This document shows, piece by piece, positions 19,779 to 30,557 of a stretch of DNA of 64,000 bases (the stretch's first letter is position 1; every line of letters starts with the position of its first letter). The DNA comes from Isochrysis galbana (lineage: Eukaryota; Haptophyta; Isochrysidales; Isochrysidaceae): NCBI GenBank assembly GCA_018136815.1, contig CM030941.1, positions 1,115,582 to 1,179,581 on the forward strand. Reading direction: 5' to 3'. The notes under the pieces are model-generated. The model ran no database searches and was not told the DNA's origin. It saw only the letters and a list, made by a program, of their open reading frames with translations. The translations under genes were made by a program, and so were the position numbers.

Positions 19779-20383
19779 GTGGGATATTTGGGCGCTGTGA
19801 GCATGTGGTGACCGAAAACAAAACTCGCGTTGAGTACGTCAAGCGCTCCGCGCGCGGCCAGTCCCATCGCAGTCGCAGTGTCCCAAAGGCCAAAGGCTCG
19901 ACACTCAAGCTCCGAAAGGCGGTCCAGCACCGATGGTCGTCCGAGTGGCATTGGGGTGGGGGCTCACGAGGTTGTCTCATTCTCATGACGCATGACGTAC
20001 ATTAGCAGACATTAGGAACAGGACCCCCCCCCTGTGTGCCGTGTGCGCAAATGCGTGGTTGAATTTGCATCGATATCGATCACGCCGATGTCCGATGTGG
20101 CCGATCTGTTTGTCGCCTGCCACCTGCACGAACCCCTCGGAGGAGAGCGCTCAGTTGCAGGCGTGGTGGCGGCGCCGCCGCCCTCGCGGCAGCGACACAG
20201 GGAAAGCCGGTCGTCACAAAGTAACTAACGGTACACTCGATCCGGCGAAATCCGGAGTGCCAGAGTACGAGTACTCCTAGAGCTACTTTATTCCTATGTT
20301 CAGAAGGGGTACTCTATATCCCTACCATATCGCGAGAGAGGAGAAGCCTCGCCCGCACGCCGGCATCGCTTTTGGCCCGCGCG
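19779..20383. other. 5' flank of the Tim21-like gene
   Basis: No gene or repeat match recognised. The last 100 bp are likely the promoter and 5' UTR of the gene starting at 20384. Confidence 0.35.
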
Positions 20384-21534
20384 ATGCTCCGCTCCCTCTG
20401 CTCCGGTGTGGGCGCGCGGGCTCGCCCCATAGCGAAGCCGGTGCTCAGGCCGCTCATGCCGCTGATGCGCAGGCCCCCGCTCTTGCTGCAGCACTCAGTG
20501 CCCTCCGCGCCACGTCATCTCACCAGCCTGGCGCAACATCAGGCTGCGCCCATCTCGGTGCTCCGGAGCCCCGCCACGCAGTGTTTGCGAATCTGCGTCT
20601 ACAGCATTACCCGCGTGCAGTCTAATCGGGTGTTGTCTCGCCCGTTCACTTCTCTTCGGCGTCACATGTCATCTTCGCCTTCAGGGCGTCGTGAGCAAGC
20701 AAGGGATGCTCTGGACTGGATTCAAAACAACAAGGTGCTACTTGGGGTGACAGGAGGTGCCATCCTCGTGATGTACGGATTCTACCGCATTTCGATGCGC
20801 ATGATGACGTTCTTCCTCAACGTTCCTCCTCAGCAGATCTTTACCGTCGGCATGGCCGTCGGCGCGGTCACAACGGTGCGAGCACATCCTACCGTGACTC
20901 GGACGTCTGCCTAGTATCTTGTGCAGCTAGCACTGAAACCCCATCCTCGACTCATGCGGCCGGTGTGGGGCCAACCTTCCAGCACGGGTTCCGGCTCATT
21001 GGCATCGCCGCATGAGCGGTATTCACCTGATAAGTCCTGCCCATGTGAATCGTCCCGTAGGCCCTCGCCGTTATGGGTCTTCGCACGGGGCGCCGGTACT
21101 TTCTTGTCCGCATTGATGACATCTTTGATGCTGCAAACAAGGTCATGCGCACAGAACCAGCTCGCACGGCGGTGAAGAAGGCCCTTGGTGAATACTGGCG
21201 CCCTGGGAAGTTCCGCGGGTATGCAATGGAACGGCTCGGAGACGCCGCGCTGGGAAGTGAACGTCGTGCGCGCAGCAGCTACTTTGAGATGCCGAGCCAA
21301 AGGGTGCAAATGATCTTTGAGGTCAAGGGGTTGGACCACAATGGGATCGTCTCGCTCGAGGGGTACAAGCGTGGTGGCGAATATCACTTCGAGATGCTCT
21401 CGCTCGACGTGCCGGCAACAGGTGAGCACCTGCTCATGGCAGGAACCAAGGACCACGTCCTTTTTCCCGAAATCGTCAACATCCTCGAGGGCGCCAAGAA
21501 GCAAGGCGAGGCAAAGGCAAGGAATCGCGGTTGA
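20384..21534 (+). CDS. Tim21/COA1-like mitochondrial inner-membrane protein
   Basis: Two exons, 20384-20875 and 21061-21534. The intron (GTGCGA..CCGTAG) is phase 0, giving 321 residues. The first ~95 residues are rich in Arg, Ser and Leu with few acids (MLRSLCSGVGARARPIAKPV), a typical mitochondrial presequence. A TM segment follows, GVTGGAILVMYGFYRI, and a second hydrophobic stretch, IFTVGMAVGAVTTALAVMG, spans the splice. The C-terminal domain reads ALGEYWRPGKFRGY then VQMIFEVKG, GIVSLEGYKRGGEYHFEMLSLDV. That pattern resembles Tim21 (TIM23 presequence translocase, links to respiratory chain) and its relative COA1. I infer one of these two; the sequence alone does not separate them. Confidence 0.7.
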
Positions 21535-21910
21535 CTCTGTGACACACCATGAACGTACCCCGGGCTGATTGAATGCAAAGTCGACTGCTGTGCCGACTGG
21601 TACATAGATAGCAGGGGCATGAAGCTTCGATGCAGCAAGACTTTGAGATAGAAAGCAAAGGGTAGTGATTCTACCCTTCCGACACCAATGAGGACATACT
21701 GCCTCGACCAGAATTCGGTCCACTTTGTAGGCGCCGAGCCCTCTCTATCAAGGTTGCTCGTTGCTCATGCTCATTTGATAAAACGCAGGTGAAAAGCGAG
21801 ACGAGTGGTTATTAACGAACGATTGATAAAATCTGGTGCTTTTTAAATATTGAAAGTAGAACGTGAACAAAAAAACATAGTAGTATGAAGATTCGGGGCT
21901 AACACCTACT
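21535..21910. other. Spacer
   Basis: 3' flank of the Tim21-like gene, then AT-rich DNA. No gene seen. Confidence 0.35.
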
Positions 21911-21925
21911 ACTACTACTGTCTAC

Positions 21926-22267
21926 ATGGACAGACCGCACCCCTCCTCGGGGTACCTAGGTATCCTAGCGTGGAGGTATATCCTCACCGACTTCTATAAC
22001 ATCCAATATGGCAACGCGGACGGCAGGTCCGCTAGGTCGATCTTAAGAGCGATTCTTGCGAGATACCACCTTTTAGTAACGGCAAAAGTCGGGTTCTTTC
22101 GGAGGCTGAAAAAACAACGAGAGAATGTGGGGCTACACGCCCCGAGTAACAAACATATTAAGAAAATGTTAAGTCCGCTCTACATGGTGGACAAAGAGTT
22201 CAACCTAGAAACATCGGAAGACCTCTTGCAGGCGGCAAGAGGTCTGGACATCCGTAACATCACCTAA
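21926..22267 (+). CDS. Unrecognised 113-residue protein in a retroelement
   Basis: The ATG overlaps the target duplication, so the true start may lie elsewhere. The product is basic and helical (ILRAILARYHLLVTAKVGFF, RRLKKQRENVG, LSPLYMVDKEFNLETSEDLL). Codon use is much less GC-rich than in the neighbouring genes. It shows no motif I can name and could be the C-terminal end of an element-encoded protein or a chance frame. Confidence 0.35.
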   Translation: MDRPHPSSGYLGILAWRYILTDFYNIQYGNADGRSARSILRAILARYHLLVTAKVGFFRRLKKQRENVGLHAPSNKHIKKMLSPLYMVDKEFNLETSEDLLQAARGLDIRNIT

Positions 22268-22570
22268 GGCACCTAACACCTCGTTTTAGAAGAAACCACA
22301 GAGGATATAAATGAGGATCCCACTATATACAAGGGAAGACAACCCGAATCAACACTAGCATAAAGGACGAACCACAGTCTCCCGCCCCCTTCTCTCCAAC
22401 TCCCGGCCGAAGCAGTGCGCGCGGCCTCCCCGGAACCAGCTTCTCCGATAAAGAGGGAACTGGGAAAGGGGGAGGGGGTTGTTAGGGGTTAAGGTTGGGT
22501 AGTAGGGAGGTGCACTAGCAAGCTGCCTCACGCCGCATACGTAGCGGGAATTGTTAAGAAGATTTTTTTT
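21928..22570 (+). mobile_element. T-tailed retroelement carrying a small ORF
   Basis: 643 bp flanked by ACTACTACTGTCTACAT (21911-21927 and 22571-22587), ending GTTAAGAAGATTTTTTTT. The tail ATTNTTAAGAAG-T(n) is the same as in 6809-7010. The 5' half is unlike the other copies and is AT-richer, with a 113-codon frame. It may be a longer, coding relative of the non-autonomous elements. Confidence 0.82.
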
Positions 22571-22654
22571 ACTACTACTGTCTACATATCTTTCACATTT
22601 CTGCCGACACCGCCCTTGTATCCCTTCGCACCACCACCTCCCCTTCCCCCCTTC

Positions 22655-22745
22655 TTTCCTTTTTCTTCGGTTTCCGGGATCCGGCCCAGGTGCACTACCT
22701 TGGGCCTGGTTCGGAGTGTGGGGTCCGGGCGGCCATCGAAAGGCG
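22655..22745 (-). repeat. Inverted fragment of a short T-tailed element
   Basis: The complement reads GGACCCCACACTCCGAAC, CCCAAGGTAGTGCACCTGGG and GGAAACCGAAG in order, matching 12905-12985. Ends are not defined. The rest of 22571-23850 is non-coding with scattered G/C runs. Confidence 0.7.
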
Positions 22746-22859
22746 AGGTAGAGATTGTCAAGATGGAGCTATCACAAGGAGGCCGCAGCGCGGCCCCCTG
22801 TGGCTTGAGGATGAGTAGCGCGGCGCGGCGCGCCGCGCATCTCGTTACTTCATCACACA

Positions 22860-23852
22860 TCAAAAGATACCAAAGGGGGCCACTGTGACCACACAGGGCA
22901 CACTAATAGTATCACGCGCAGATCAAACGCACACACGGGGGGATTGCGTAGGAGACTCACACAAGCGAACAAGGAGAGAAGGGGGGAGATCACGGCTCGA
23001 CTCATGCAGCCCTCTCCCCCTCCTCATCCCAATAATATAAGTTCTAGGGTGCACACCACGCAAAACCACCCGTGACAGGAGCCTCTGTCGATGTAGCTCA
23101 CGAGGAAGCGCAGAAGGGTGCATCATCAGAGGCCGGAGCACATTCCAGCAACCTCAATCTCCCATAATATACCGCCACGCGCGGGGCGAGGGAGGGGGGT
23201 CACTCACCGACGCCATTGCCATTCGTGGGGCGGGAGGGGGTTGTTCGGAGGGGGGATGCAGTTGCCGGGGCCGGGGCAGGTAGGGGGGTACCCTGCGGAT
23301 TCCTTGGACACCCAGGGGACGTGGAAAATAGTGGTTAAAAGGAGTGAGTGACCGGGCTAACATGGAAGAGCAAAAGTCAAAAATACGAGTATAACTTATT
23401 TATCATTATTAGAAAACGAGGCCTTGTGGACCCAGTGACCAGTGACCAGTGAGTCGGTGTCGCAAAATTCCTCGTCATTCGATGTTTGTGCCTCGCATGA
23501 AGGGCCTCACCAAAATATACCGGAGGGGGTCCCGACTGTACTTCGCGCACCGTCTTATTTGAAGGCTGAAGGCCTGAAATTCTCGGTATTTTCAAATTAT
23601 TTTCCGAAAATTTCGCCCGGGACAGGGAACCTCCACTTTTTTTTGCTGATTCATCCTACCGGAATCCATAGGGAGCTTATTTAGCCCTTCATTTACCCAT
23701 TGAAGCTGTTGCCCTCCGCACCCCCATAGTGAGCGACCGGGCTAACAGCTAACAGCTAACATGTCCTGCTTACAACTTACAACGTGTACAACGAACAGTG
23801 TACAGTGTAGGACCACATACCACGTGGATAGTTGTCGTCTTGTAGAGCATCT
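22860..23852. other. Non-coding spacer
   Basis: No credible gene. GAGCGACCGGGCTAACA-like motifs recur at about 23344 and 23730. No RNA gene seen. Confidence 0.3.
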
Positions 23853-24000
23853 TGTTGGCTAGCATCCTTAGCCACATACGAGCCATGCACCAACCGCGCA
23901 AACCCCCATCGCAGGGGAGGGGCTCCGTTGCCAATGAGCAATGAGGGCTACGAACCCACAGCACTAGGGTTATACTCGCACGACAAGAAAACTCTGACGA
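23853..24000 (+). repeat. Dispersed ~150-bp repeat, copy 2
   Basis: Related to 160-318 and 36463-36608 (GGGGCTCCGTTGCC core, AAAACTCTGACG end). It ends 72 bp before the ATG at 24072. Confidence 0.7.
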
Positions 24001-24071
24001 TGGACGATGGATGATGGGGGACCGGGATGTACTTTTATACTTCACCTCATGCCGCCTGTTGGTCCGAGAAA

Positions 24072-25280
24072 ATGACCCGAGAGACCCGAGAGCGAGCGGA
24101 AAGTCTTCTCACACGGCGGGCGGAGCCGAGGGCCCGCTCCTCGATGGCCATCTTCGAGTCCGCCCCGAACGCGCCGGAGGAGCTCGGGATCATTGGGACA
24201 CGCGAGCAGATACTGGCCGTTCTTTTGCTGCAAGATCGGATCGCGCAGTGGCGTAGGCGCTTGGCACAGAAGGAGCTTGCACGGCGCGAGGCTGCGGCAA
24301 CTACACTGCAGGCCGCCGAGCGAGGCAGGGAGGGCCGCGTGAAGAGTGATGCGCGCAGGGGGCAGATCGCGCTCGATAGAGCTCGGGCCCAGGCTGCTGC
24401 CGTCATACAAGCTCGCTACCGAGCGAAGCGCGATGCGCTGGTTGCTGCTGCTCGGATATTGATGGCTAGACGGCTCCAAGCCAGAATGCGAGGCGTGGTA
24501 TGTCGGCATGCCCTGCGAGAGGAGGCTGAACGGCGTGAGGCTGAAAGGCGAATGGAAGAAAAACGAGAGGTTGGTAGGAGACCGTCTGAAGCTGGCGAGA
24601 CTGAAGCTGTTGCGGCTCGAAGGTTGGCGGAAGAGGGCGCGGCATGTACTATGTGCCAAGAAAGTGCGGACTGCCATGATGACCAAATGAGGCAAAAAGT
24701 GGCATTCGTCATGCGCAACTTGGACACGGGCGAGTCGATTGAGATGGACATGCCACAAGGCGACCGTGGATCAGCCGTTCTCTCCTGTCTTCATCCGAAC
24801 AAGGATGAATGGGAGCGCCTAAAGGAGAGCTCGAAAGGCGTGTTGGAGAAGCTCGCCGCTGCAAGGACTTGGTCTTTTCGGTCGTATCAACTGTGTGTAT
24901 GGCAAGAGCGATACGTGTATGCCGACGATTCAGCTTTGTGCTATCAGCACCTGAATGGTAAGTCAAGTCGATCCAAGCCGAGCGCCTCTCCTCCGGTACC
25001 CATCAGTGTGGCAATACACCAACTTTTATCGACTTGAACCACTTGCCTCTTAGGAGAAGCTATGCCCATGGGAACTGCAAAGCGTATCCCTTATTCGTCG
25101 ATCGAATTCGTTGGGCCATTCGACGATACTCAATTTGTAGTCAAATGCGCCGAACGAGCGTTTACATTTTTATGTCACTCGAAGGAGGCGCGCACGCAAT
25201 GGATAAAGAATATCGCAGCATTGTCCGGTTGCTCGTCATCAACTGAAGTGTGCCATAAATCTCACACAATGGGGTCCTAA
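24072..25280 (+). CDS. IQ-motif protein with C-terminal PH domain
   Basis: Two exons, 24072-24957 and 25054-25280. The intron (GTAAGT..TCTTAG) is phase 1 and joins HLNG-EAMPMG inside the PH fold. Total about 370 residues. The first half is Arg/Ala/Glu-rich helix with IQ-like calmodulin-binding motifs (AAATTLQAAERGREGRV, AAAVIQARYRAKRDALV, ARRLQARMRGVVCRHAL). The C-terminal ~110 residues fit a PH domain: WSFRSYQLCVWQERYVY, then QFVVKCAERAFTFLCHS and the hallmark helix EARTQWIKNIAAL with its Trp. PH domains bind phosphoinositides, so a Ca2+/calmodulin-tuned membrane or cytoskeletal role is likely (inference). An in-frame ATG at 24027 would add 15 residues; I prefer 24072 (AAAATGA). Confidence 0.75.
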
Positions 25281-26067
25281 GTGTAGATGCAAGCATCGGC
25301 AGATATGGCCCATGGGCACATAGCCCATGCCGTCCCTGTCTACCGCACGACCCAAAGGTTGACGACGCCTAGCTTTAGCGACGTTGCCCGGACCGATGGC
25401 AACTGTGGCTGTCGGCTGCATGCGATCAGCCTACATCTAAGACGGCCGAGTTTTGAACTCTAGATCTTCTAGAACAACTCGTAGTGTGGGTGGGGAATCT
25501 CCTCTGGGGAATCTCCTGTGGTCACACGAGCGAGCGATGTAACTCCTGTCTCCGATGAGATGCACCTGTCCTCCGCTTTCCGAGCACCTCCTATCCTCGC
25601 CCCTTCCGGTCGTATTTCACATCGGGCAGCTCGAACCTGTCTACGAACAAATGTCCGAAACGCAGTTGCTCTCTTTCTACTGCTTCTATTGCACACGGAG
25701 TGCAAAAAGTTCGTGTCCTACATTTTGACGTGAGCCCGATGCTTAGACCCCGTATTTATCCGGCTCTAGCGGCCGCAATGTGACGAATGGCTGGTATTCC
25801 TCGGAGTATGTCCTACGAGCGCGCGACCATGCGTCGTGTCTGCGCGAGGCGATGTGCCAACAGCGGGGCTGCCAATCTCCTGGTGTATTATTCAAGCTAA
25901 GCGCATCCACGGAATCATGAGCAAATTCTTACCACTAGTAATAATAAAGCAAATAAGCTTTGGTGCCGCTACTGCCACTAGTTATCCACCAAACACGACA
26001 CACATCACACATGACTGCACTGAGACCCAATGCACAAAACTAAGTATGTGGCCGCAACCGCTCAGGT
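25281..26067. other. Spacer
   Basis: Convergent 3' flanks. I found no coding frame with protein-like composition and no repeat. Confidence 0.35.
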
Positions 26068-26575
26068 CTAGGCTGCTTTTCTTCTGCCTCGCTGACACCC
26101 CCACATCTCGGGTATGATTCTTACCCTCCTCCCTTCCCTTCCCCCAAAAGAAGTGTGTGGAGGCTTTACTTCTTGTTGAGCGCCGGCATTTTGCAACATC
26201 TCCTCCGCCCCCCGAGGCAGTAACATCTTGTCCGTCTTGGAGAAACGGTAGAATTTCAGTTTCCAAAGTGCGAGGAGGAGCAAGGATGTAGAGCGCGGTG
26301 GTCACTGCAACCCCGATCCCAATCCCAATCCCTTTGATGCCCATCAATGCGGCCGTCGCCAGGAGTAGGAAGAGGGCAATTAAGAGATACACGCCGATGA
26401 GGGGGCCGACCTGTGGAGGATGGAGTGAGGCTGTGGCTGTGGTGTGGCTGGGTGTGAGAGGGAGATGGGATGTAACATGAGATGTATGGCCCACTTGGAG
26501 CATGGAGGGTGAGCCATGGGGAGCCGGGGAAGCGTGCGGGGACGAGACAGAAGACATGGGCGCACTCTCGGCCAT
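26068..26575 (-). pseudogene. Small two-TM membrane protein with apparent frameshift
   Basis: Probable exons 26575-26495, 26410-26126/5 and 26091-26068. Intron 1 (GTGGGC..CCACAG, 84 bp) and intron 2 (GTAAGA..TGTCAG) are both phase 0. Start MAESAPMSSVSSPHASPAP, then two hydrophobic segments, LIGVYLLIALFLLLATAAL and GIGIGIGVAVTTALYIL. Around 26292 the reading frame must shift by one base. The next frame continues the hydrophobic segment as LLLALWKLKFYRFSKTDK and stays protein-like to the stop. It is either a sequencing error or a broken gene. Family not recognised. Confidence 0.4.
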
Positions 26576-27433
26576 CACGGGGCACTGCAGCACGGGGGCG
26601 GAGACGGGGAGCAAGCGGAGGGGGCACAAGGGGCGCTCGAGCGATGGCGCAGAGCGTACTCGGGACACCGGAGGAAAACGTCACGCGCGGGGGAAAGAGA
26701 GACCTCGCGGGAAAGATATAGACAAAAGGGGGCGGAAACTCAAGGAAGCACTCGGGGAAAGACGGGAAAGGGAAGGGGGGGAGAGGGCTTCCGCGGGGGG
26801 GGGAGCCGGGGAGACAGATGGACTGACTCGGGGCGATGCGGGGGAGAGAGGAACCGGGGCGCGGCGACGGAGAGGGAGTCGCGCGGGAAAACCTAAAAAA
26901 GGAACATACGAGGAGGAAGTGTACAGGGCCCCCCCTTACCCCCAACACGACCATTTCTATGGATCGGGCGACGTCGTACTACTGACTACCCTAGTTGAGC
27001 GAGCGCGCTTTGGCTGCAGGCTGTGCAGTCGTCCCGTTCAGGCAGTAGGTGGCCTTTGGGGTAGGCAGAATAAGCGACGGCGCCCGGGGGGGATTTACGT
27101 CGAGAGGGTTCCCCCCGGCGAGATTGTGCCGCTCCTTCCGACTCCCGTCCGCGTGGATCCAAATGCTGGGGAGTAGGCCTGCTTGAGGCGCGTTAGCGCT
27201 TTTAGCCATGAGCTGCAGATGATAGTGGCACTATATAGTGGCACGACGTATCACACCCGCAAAAAACCGCAGCGCACGTGTGCATGGCTGGGCGAGGGTT
27301 CGAAAAGCTGCAATATTGGTGAGCGGATACACGCGGCAAACTAGTGGCACGCAATGGCCATGCTCGACAACACTAGGCTCTTGTTGCCCACTCTCACTAA
27401 TCCCACTACTTCACCCCGCTGCCTTCAAGTACA
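26576..27433. other. G-rich spacer
   Basis: Long G-rich, low-complexity stretch on the + strand (26570-26930). Frames are Arg/Gly- or Pro/Ser-rich on both strands and not convincing. This may include the promoter of the small membrane protein. Confidence 0.35.
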
Positions 27434-28060
27434 TCACAACATGGTCAAATTGCTACCGTCATCCTCGTGTTTCTGTAAGGTGTTTCCACGCGGCTGCAAG
27501 ACCCTGCGCCGGGTAACCAAGATGGCCCAGGCTACGGCTGCAATTGCAGCTAGCATAAATGCCGTCGGTACTTTATGCCTTTCAACCGGTTTGTGACTTT
27601 TCGGGTAGATTTCGCTATGAATTCCAGCAGCGGCAGCTTGATCACCTTTTGGTGTGTTGAGATCTTTTCCATAGAAAGCCCAGCCTAATCTTGAGGCAGC
27701 ATCAGCGGCGAACCCTCCTGAGGCATCAAGTGACGTTGCAAGAAGCCCAGTTCCCGTCTTCCATGCTCCATCAAGATTTGATGCAGGAGGCATACGTGGC
27801 GGTGGAGACGACGGTGGCGATGCACTTTCGTCGGCACCTGCACCAAGCCACGGCCACGAGCCGACAATTCCGGTAGCGACACCACCGGCCTGTCCCATGG
27901 CCCATTGGACGTGAGCCCATGGGTGGGACGGAGGTGGCGAGACAGGCGGGTGAAGAGGGGGCGAAGGGGGTGGTGATGGTGGATGAGGAGGTGACGGCGG
28001 TGGGTTTGGAGAAGGTGGCGGCGAGGGGGGTGGAGGTGGATTATGAGGGGGAGAGGGCGG

Positions 28061-28091
<31 letters not shown>

Positions 28092-28513
28092 GGCGGAGGG
28101 CTTGGCGGAGCGGAGCAACAGTGATCCCAGCACCCATTCCAAGCAACAGCTGCATAGGAGGAGATGCACGTGGACTGGCAAGAGCGCGATTCGGCCTCGA
28201 AGCCGGGACATGGCTTCGTTAGCGGAGCAGCTTGCAAGAGCGGGCTGCCTATGTTCGCCACGCTGAGCATTTCTCTGGCGCCGGGTATCAATGACGTAGA
28301 TGCGCTGAAAGTGTAGCCTGCTGTCAGATCAATGGCATCCGCGCCGAGCCCCAGACCCGTCGCATCCAGGCCGCTGGTCGCACGCTCGACACAGCAGACA
28401 TCCCAACACCCCCATTGGATCACCTTGTCTTGCAGTGTCGCTATGGTACACTCAGAGAAGCAATTGACGCAGGTTGGGTCGAGGGCGGCCGCGGCTCCTG
28501 GCCGGCTTGACAT
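27434..28513 (-). CDS. Pro-rich surface protein with two CWDxCC modules and a TM anchor
   Basis: 359 residues, ATG at 28513. Two homologous Cys modules come first: C-x2-C-x3-C-x13-CWDVCC near residue 15-41, and CQSTC..WNGCWDHCC near 112-133. Then follows an extended PPPPSPPP region (about 137-200), as in the hydroxyproline-rich rods of algal pherophorin/extensin-type wall proteins. A Gly/Ala-rich part is followed by a single TM helix, AFMLAAIAAVAWAILVT, with a stop-transfer RRR and a short tail. That order fits a type I cell-surface protein. No signal peptide is visible at this start, so an upstream exon is likely missing. Partner and function unknown. Confidence 0.65.
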
Positions 28514-29065
28514 GCGGAGCGAGCGCTCGTATGGAGAGAGAGGGCGAGGCCAGAGCCGTCTCCTTCCTTTCCTTCTTCCTCGTTCTTCTCTCCTTTCCTT
28601 GTTTTCAGTCTACTCTAGAGTAGAGTAGGTAGTATGTAGTAGTACATTATTCATTTACTCTGTACGAGTACTCTGTACTCTCTCTAGAAATATTGAAATA
28701 TTAGTATAAGTAGGCCCAATATTAAGTAATCGGTCATCTGAGATGTTCGGGTTTTTGTGCATGATAATGGGTAAGTCGCTAGATGTTCGCCTCCGAGGAG
28801 TTTGAGTCGGGTGGTGCCCCTAGATGTAGATGTGAAAGACAGCGGGTGAGGTCTAGAAAGCGAGCAGAAAGACAGTTGACAGTAAAATGTAAAAACAGCT
28901 GTTTTGGTTTTGGGGGATCGAAAAAAACAGCAAAAAACAGTGCGAAAAACAGTGGGGCAAAATATCACATGTCACATGGGGGGCCTTGTCCCCCCCAGCG
29001 CGGAACGCCTCCGCCCGCGCCCCTCCGCACGTGCCGGCAGCTCCCTGCCCCCTCCCCTCCTGGCG
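28514..29065. other. Spacer and possible transposon terminus
   Basis: The first part is promoter side of the Pro-rich gene. 28885-28965 has repeated AAAACAG motifs, like subterminal repeats of a DNA transposon; related GTTTTT/AAAACACTG motifs occur at 32690-32750. Confidence 0.35.
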
Positions 29066-29340
29066 ATGGCGAGCCACTCCACCTTCAACCCCAACCCCAC
29101 GCGCGCGAGCCGATCTGCGCGCGTGGTGGAGAGCGACAGCAGCAGCGACGCCGGCGACGGCGACGGCGATGACCACGAGCTCGCGCTTGCGCGTGGCGAA
29201 GCAAGGCACGCGTGGGCTGCGCTCCTCGACGGCGCCACGCACCACGCAGCCGGCCCTCACTCCGCAGGAAGAGGAGGAGTCTGTGCCCGCGCCCGCGCGC
29301 ACGGGCACAGCTCCCGCGCCTGGGAGCATATTCAATGTTC
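29066..29340 (+). pseudogene. Truncated N-terminus of a transposon-like ORF
   Basis: Starts MASHSTFNPNPTRASRSARV, followed by an acidic run (ESDSSSDAGDGDGDDHE) and then degenerates into low complexity. Placement beside AAAACAG repeats suggests a DNA-transposon ORF cut by the repeat at 29425. Tentative. Confidence 0.3.
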
Positions 29341-29424
29341 TCCCAACACGTCCCACAGGTCTGAGCCAGCCGGTTTTATCCGGTCGTAAGCGCTCCCTCG
29401 TTTCGAGGTGCTCTGATCCTGTCT

Positions 29425-29850
29425 ATGCTGTCGCATTCGCGAATCGACACTCGTTAGGCTTCGCTCTTCTCTTCTCTCTTCGTCGTTCGGTATTTATCGT
29501 TATAATTCTCTGCTTTCTCTCGTTCTCGGTCAAAAGCTTCGCGTGGACGCACATGATCTTGGGTTGTGGAGCGCTCCCTCTCTCTTTCTCTCGAAGAGAA
29601 GGGAAGTTTCCCCACCTTTCTTCATCCTAGCTCCTAGCTAGGCGCCTCGCAAATAGGTTTAATTCGCTATCTTCCCCGCGTTTCTCTATCTACTTCAGTG
29701 ATTGCAATCAGGTTTAATTTGCAACCTGTTCGTAGTATCTCCCCCTTAGGCCCACCGCATTTTTCTCGTCTTATTCGGTAAGTCTTTTGGAATCCTGTGC
29801 GGCAGGATTGCCCCTCGTTTCCGTTATGGTGCGATTCCCCTTAACGTAAA
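29425..29850 (+). repeat. ~400-bp dispersed repeat, copy 1
   Basis: Matches 35062-35455 throughout: GCATTCGCGAATCGACACTC, CGTCGTTCGGTAT, GTCAAAAGCTTCGC, AAGGGAAGTTTCCCCACC, two AGGTTTAATT blocks and GCCCCTCGTTTCCGTTATGG. Non-coding; possibly an LTR or leader of a larger element. Boundaries are approximate. Confidence 0.8.
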
Positions 29851-30094
29851 CACGCGCGTCGCTTACCTTATTTTGTCTTTTCGTTTTGTGGCCCCCGCCT
29901 CTTGAGTCGTTCTTCGTCTGACGCCGCGCTTTCGCGGTGTCCGCCTGTCGCATCGGGTGTCGACCTGTAAACATAAACATATCGTAAACAGGCGTGAGTG
30001 CTACCTTTCCTCGGATCACATCGTGTCGGTTTTTTTGTCGTTCTTTCTTTTCTCGCCGTTCTCGTCGTTCTCTTACGGGCGTGCGATGCCTGCG
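29851..30094. other. Spacer
   Basis: T/C-rich non-coding sequence continuing from the repeat, with GTAAACA motifs. Nothing else recognised. Confidence 0.3.
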
Positions 30095-30290
30095 CGCGCC
30101 ATAGCCCCCCTCTGAGCCTCTGAGGGGACCCTCGGGTCCCCCCAGAGGGCCAGCTGGGCTAGCGGGCTAGCTCAGGGGGCAGTGGAGACTGGGCCTGGGC
30201 CCCTGGCCTCCCCTGCCTCTCCCTCGCTGGCCTCGCTGGCCCTGGGTGCCCCCATGGCGGCTCGGAGGGTCTGTGTCTCAGGTGGTGAAT
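30095..30290 (-). repeat. Internal fragment of the 0.75-kb T-tailed element
   Basis: GGGCCTGGGCCCCTGGCCTC and CCTGCCTCTCCCTCGCTGGC match the inverted copy near 14190-14250. Both ends of the element are missing. It contains a perfect hairpin around GGGGACCCTCGGGTCCCC. Confidence 0.6.
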
Positions 30291-30557
30291 GGTGAAGGTG
30301 GGGGTCAGTACGATGGGGGTCAAGTTCAGGCGAATGAGTGAGGCTCGCGGTGCGCGTAGGGCGAGAGTCTGGGCAGGATTGATGTCAGCTCAGGCCCCCT
30401 GCCGGTAGGCAGGGGCTGAGGTTGATGTGCAGGCCCACGGCTTCATGCGGGAGAGGGTCATGCTCCACCATGGCCCGCTGTGATTGCACCCGGTGGGTGC
30501 CGAAGGCAGCGGACCAAGACTCGCCATCCGCCACGAGCGAGCTGATCGGAGCCAGTC

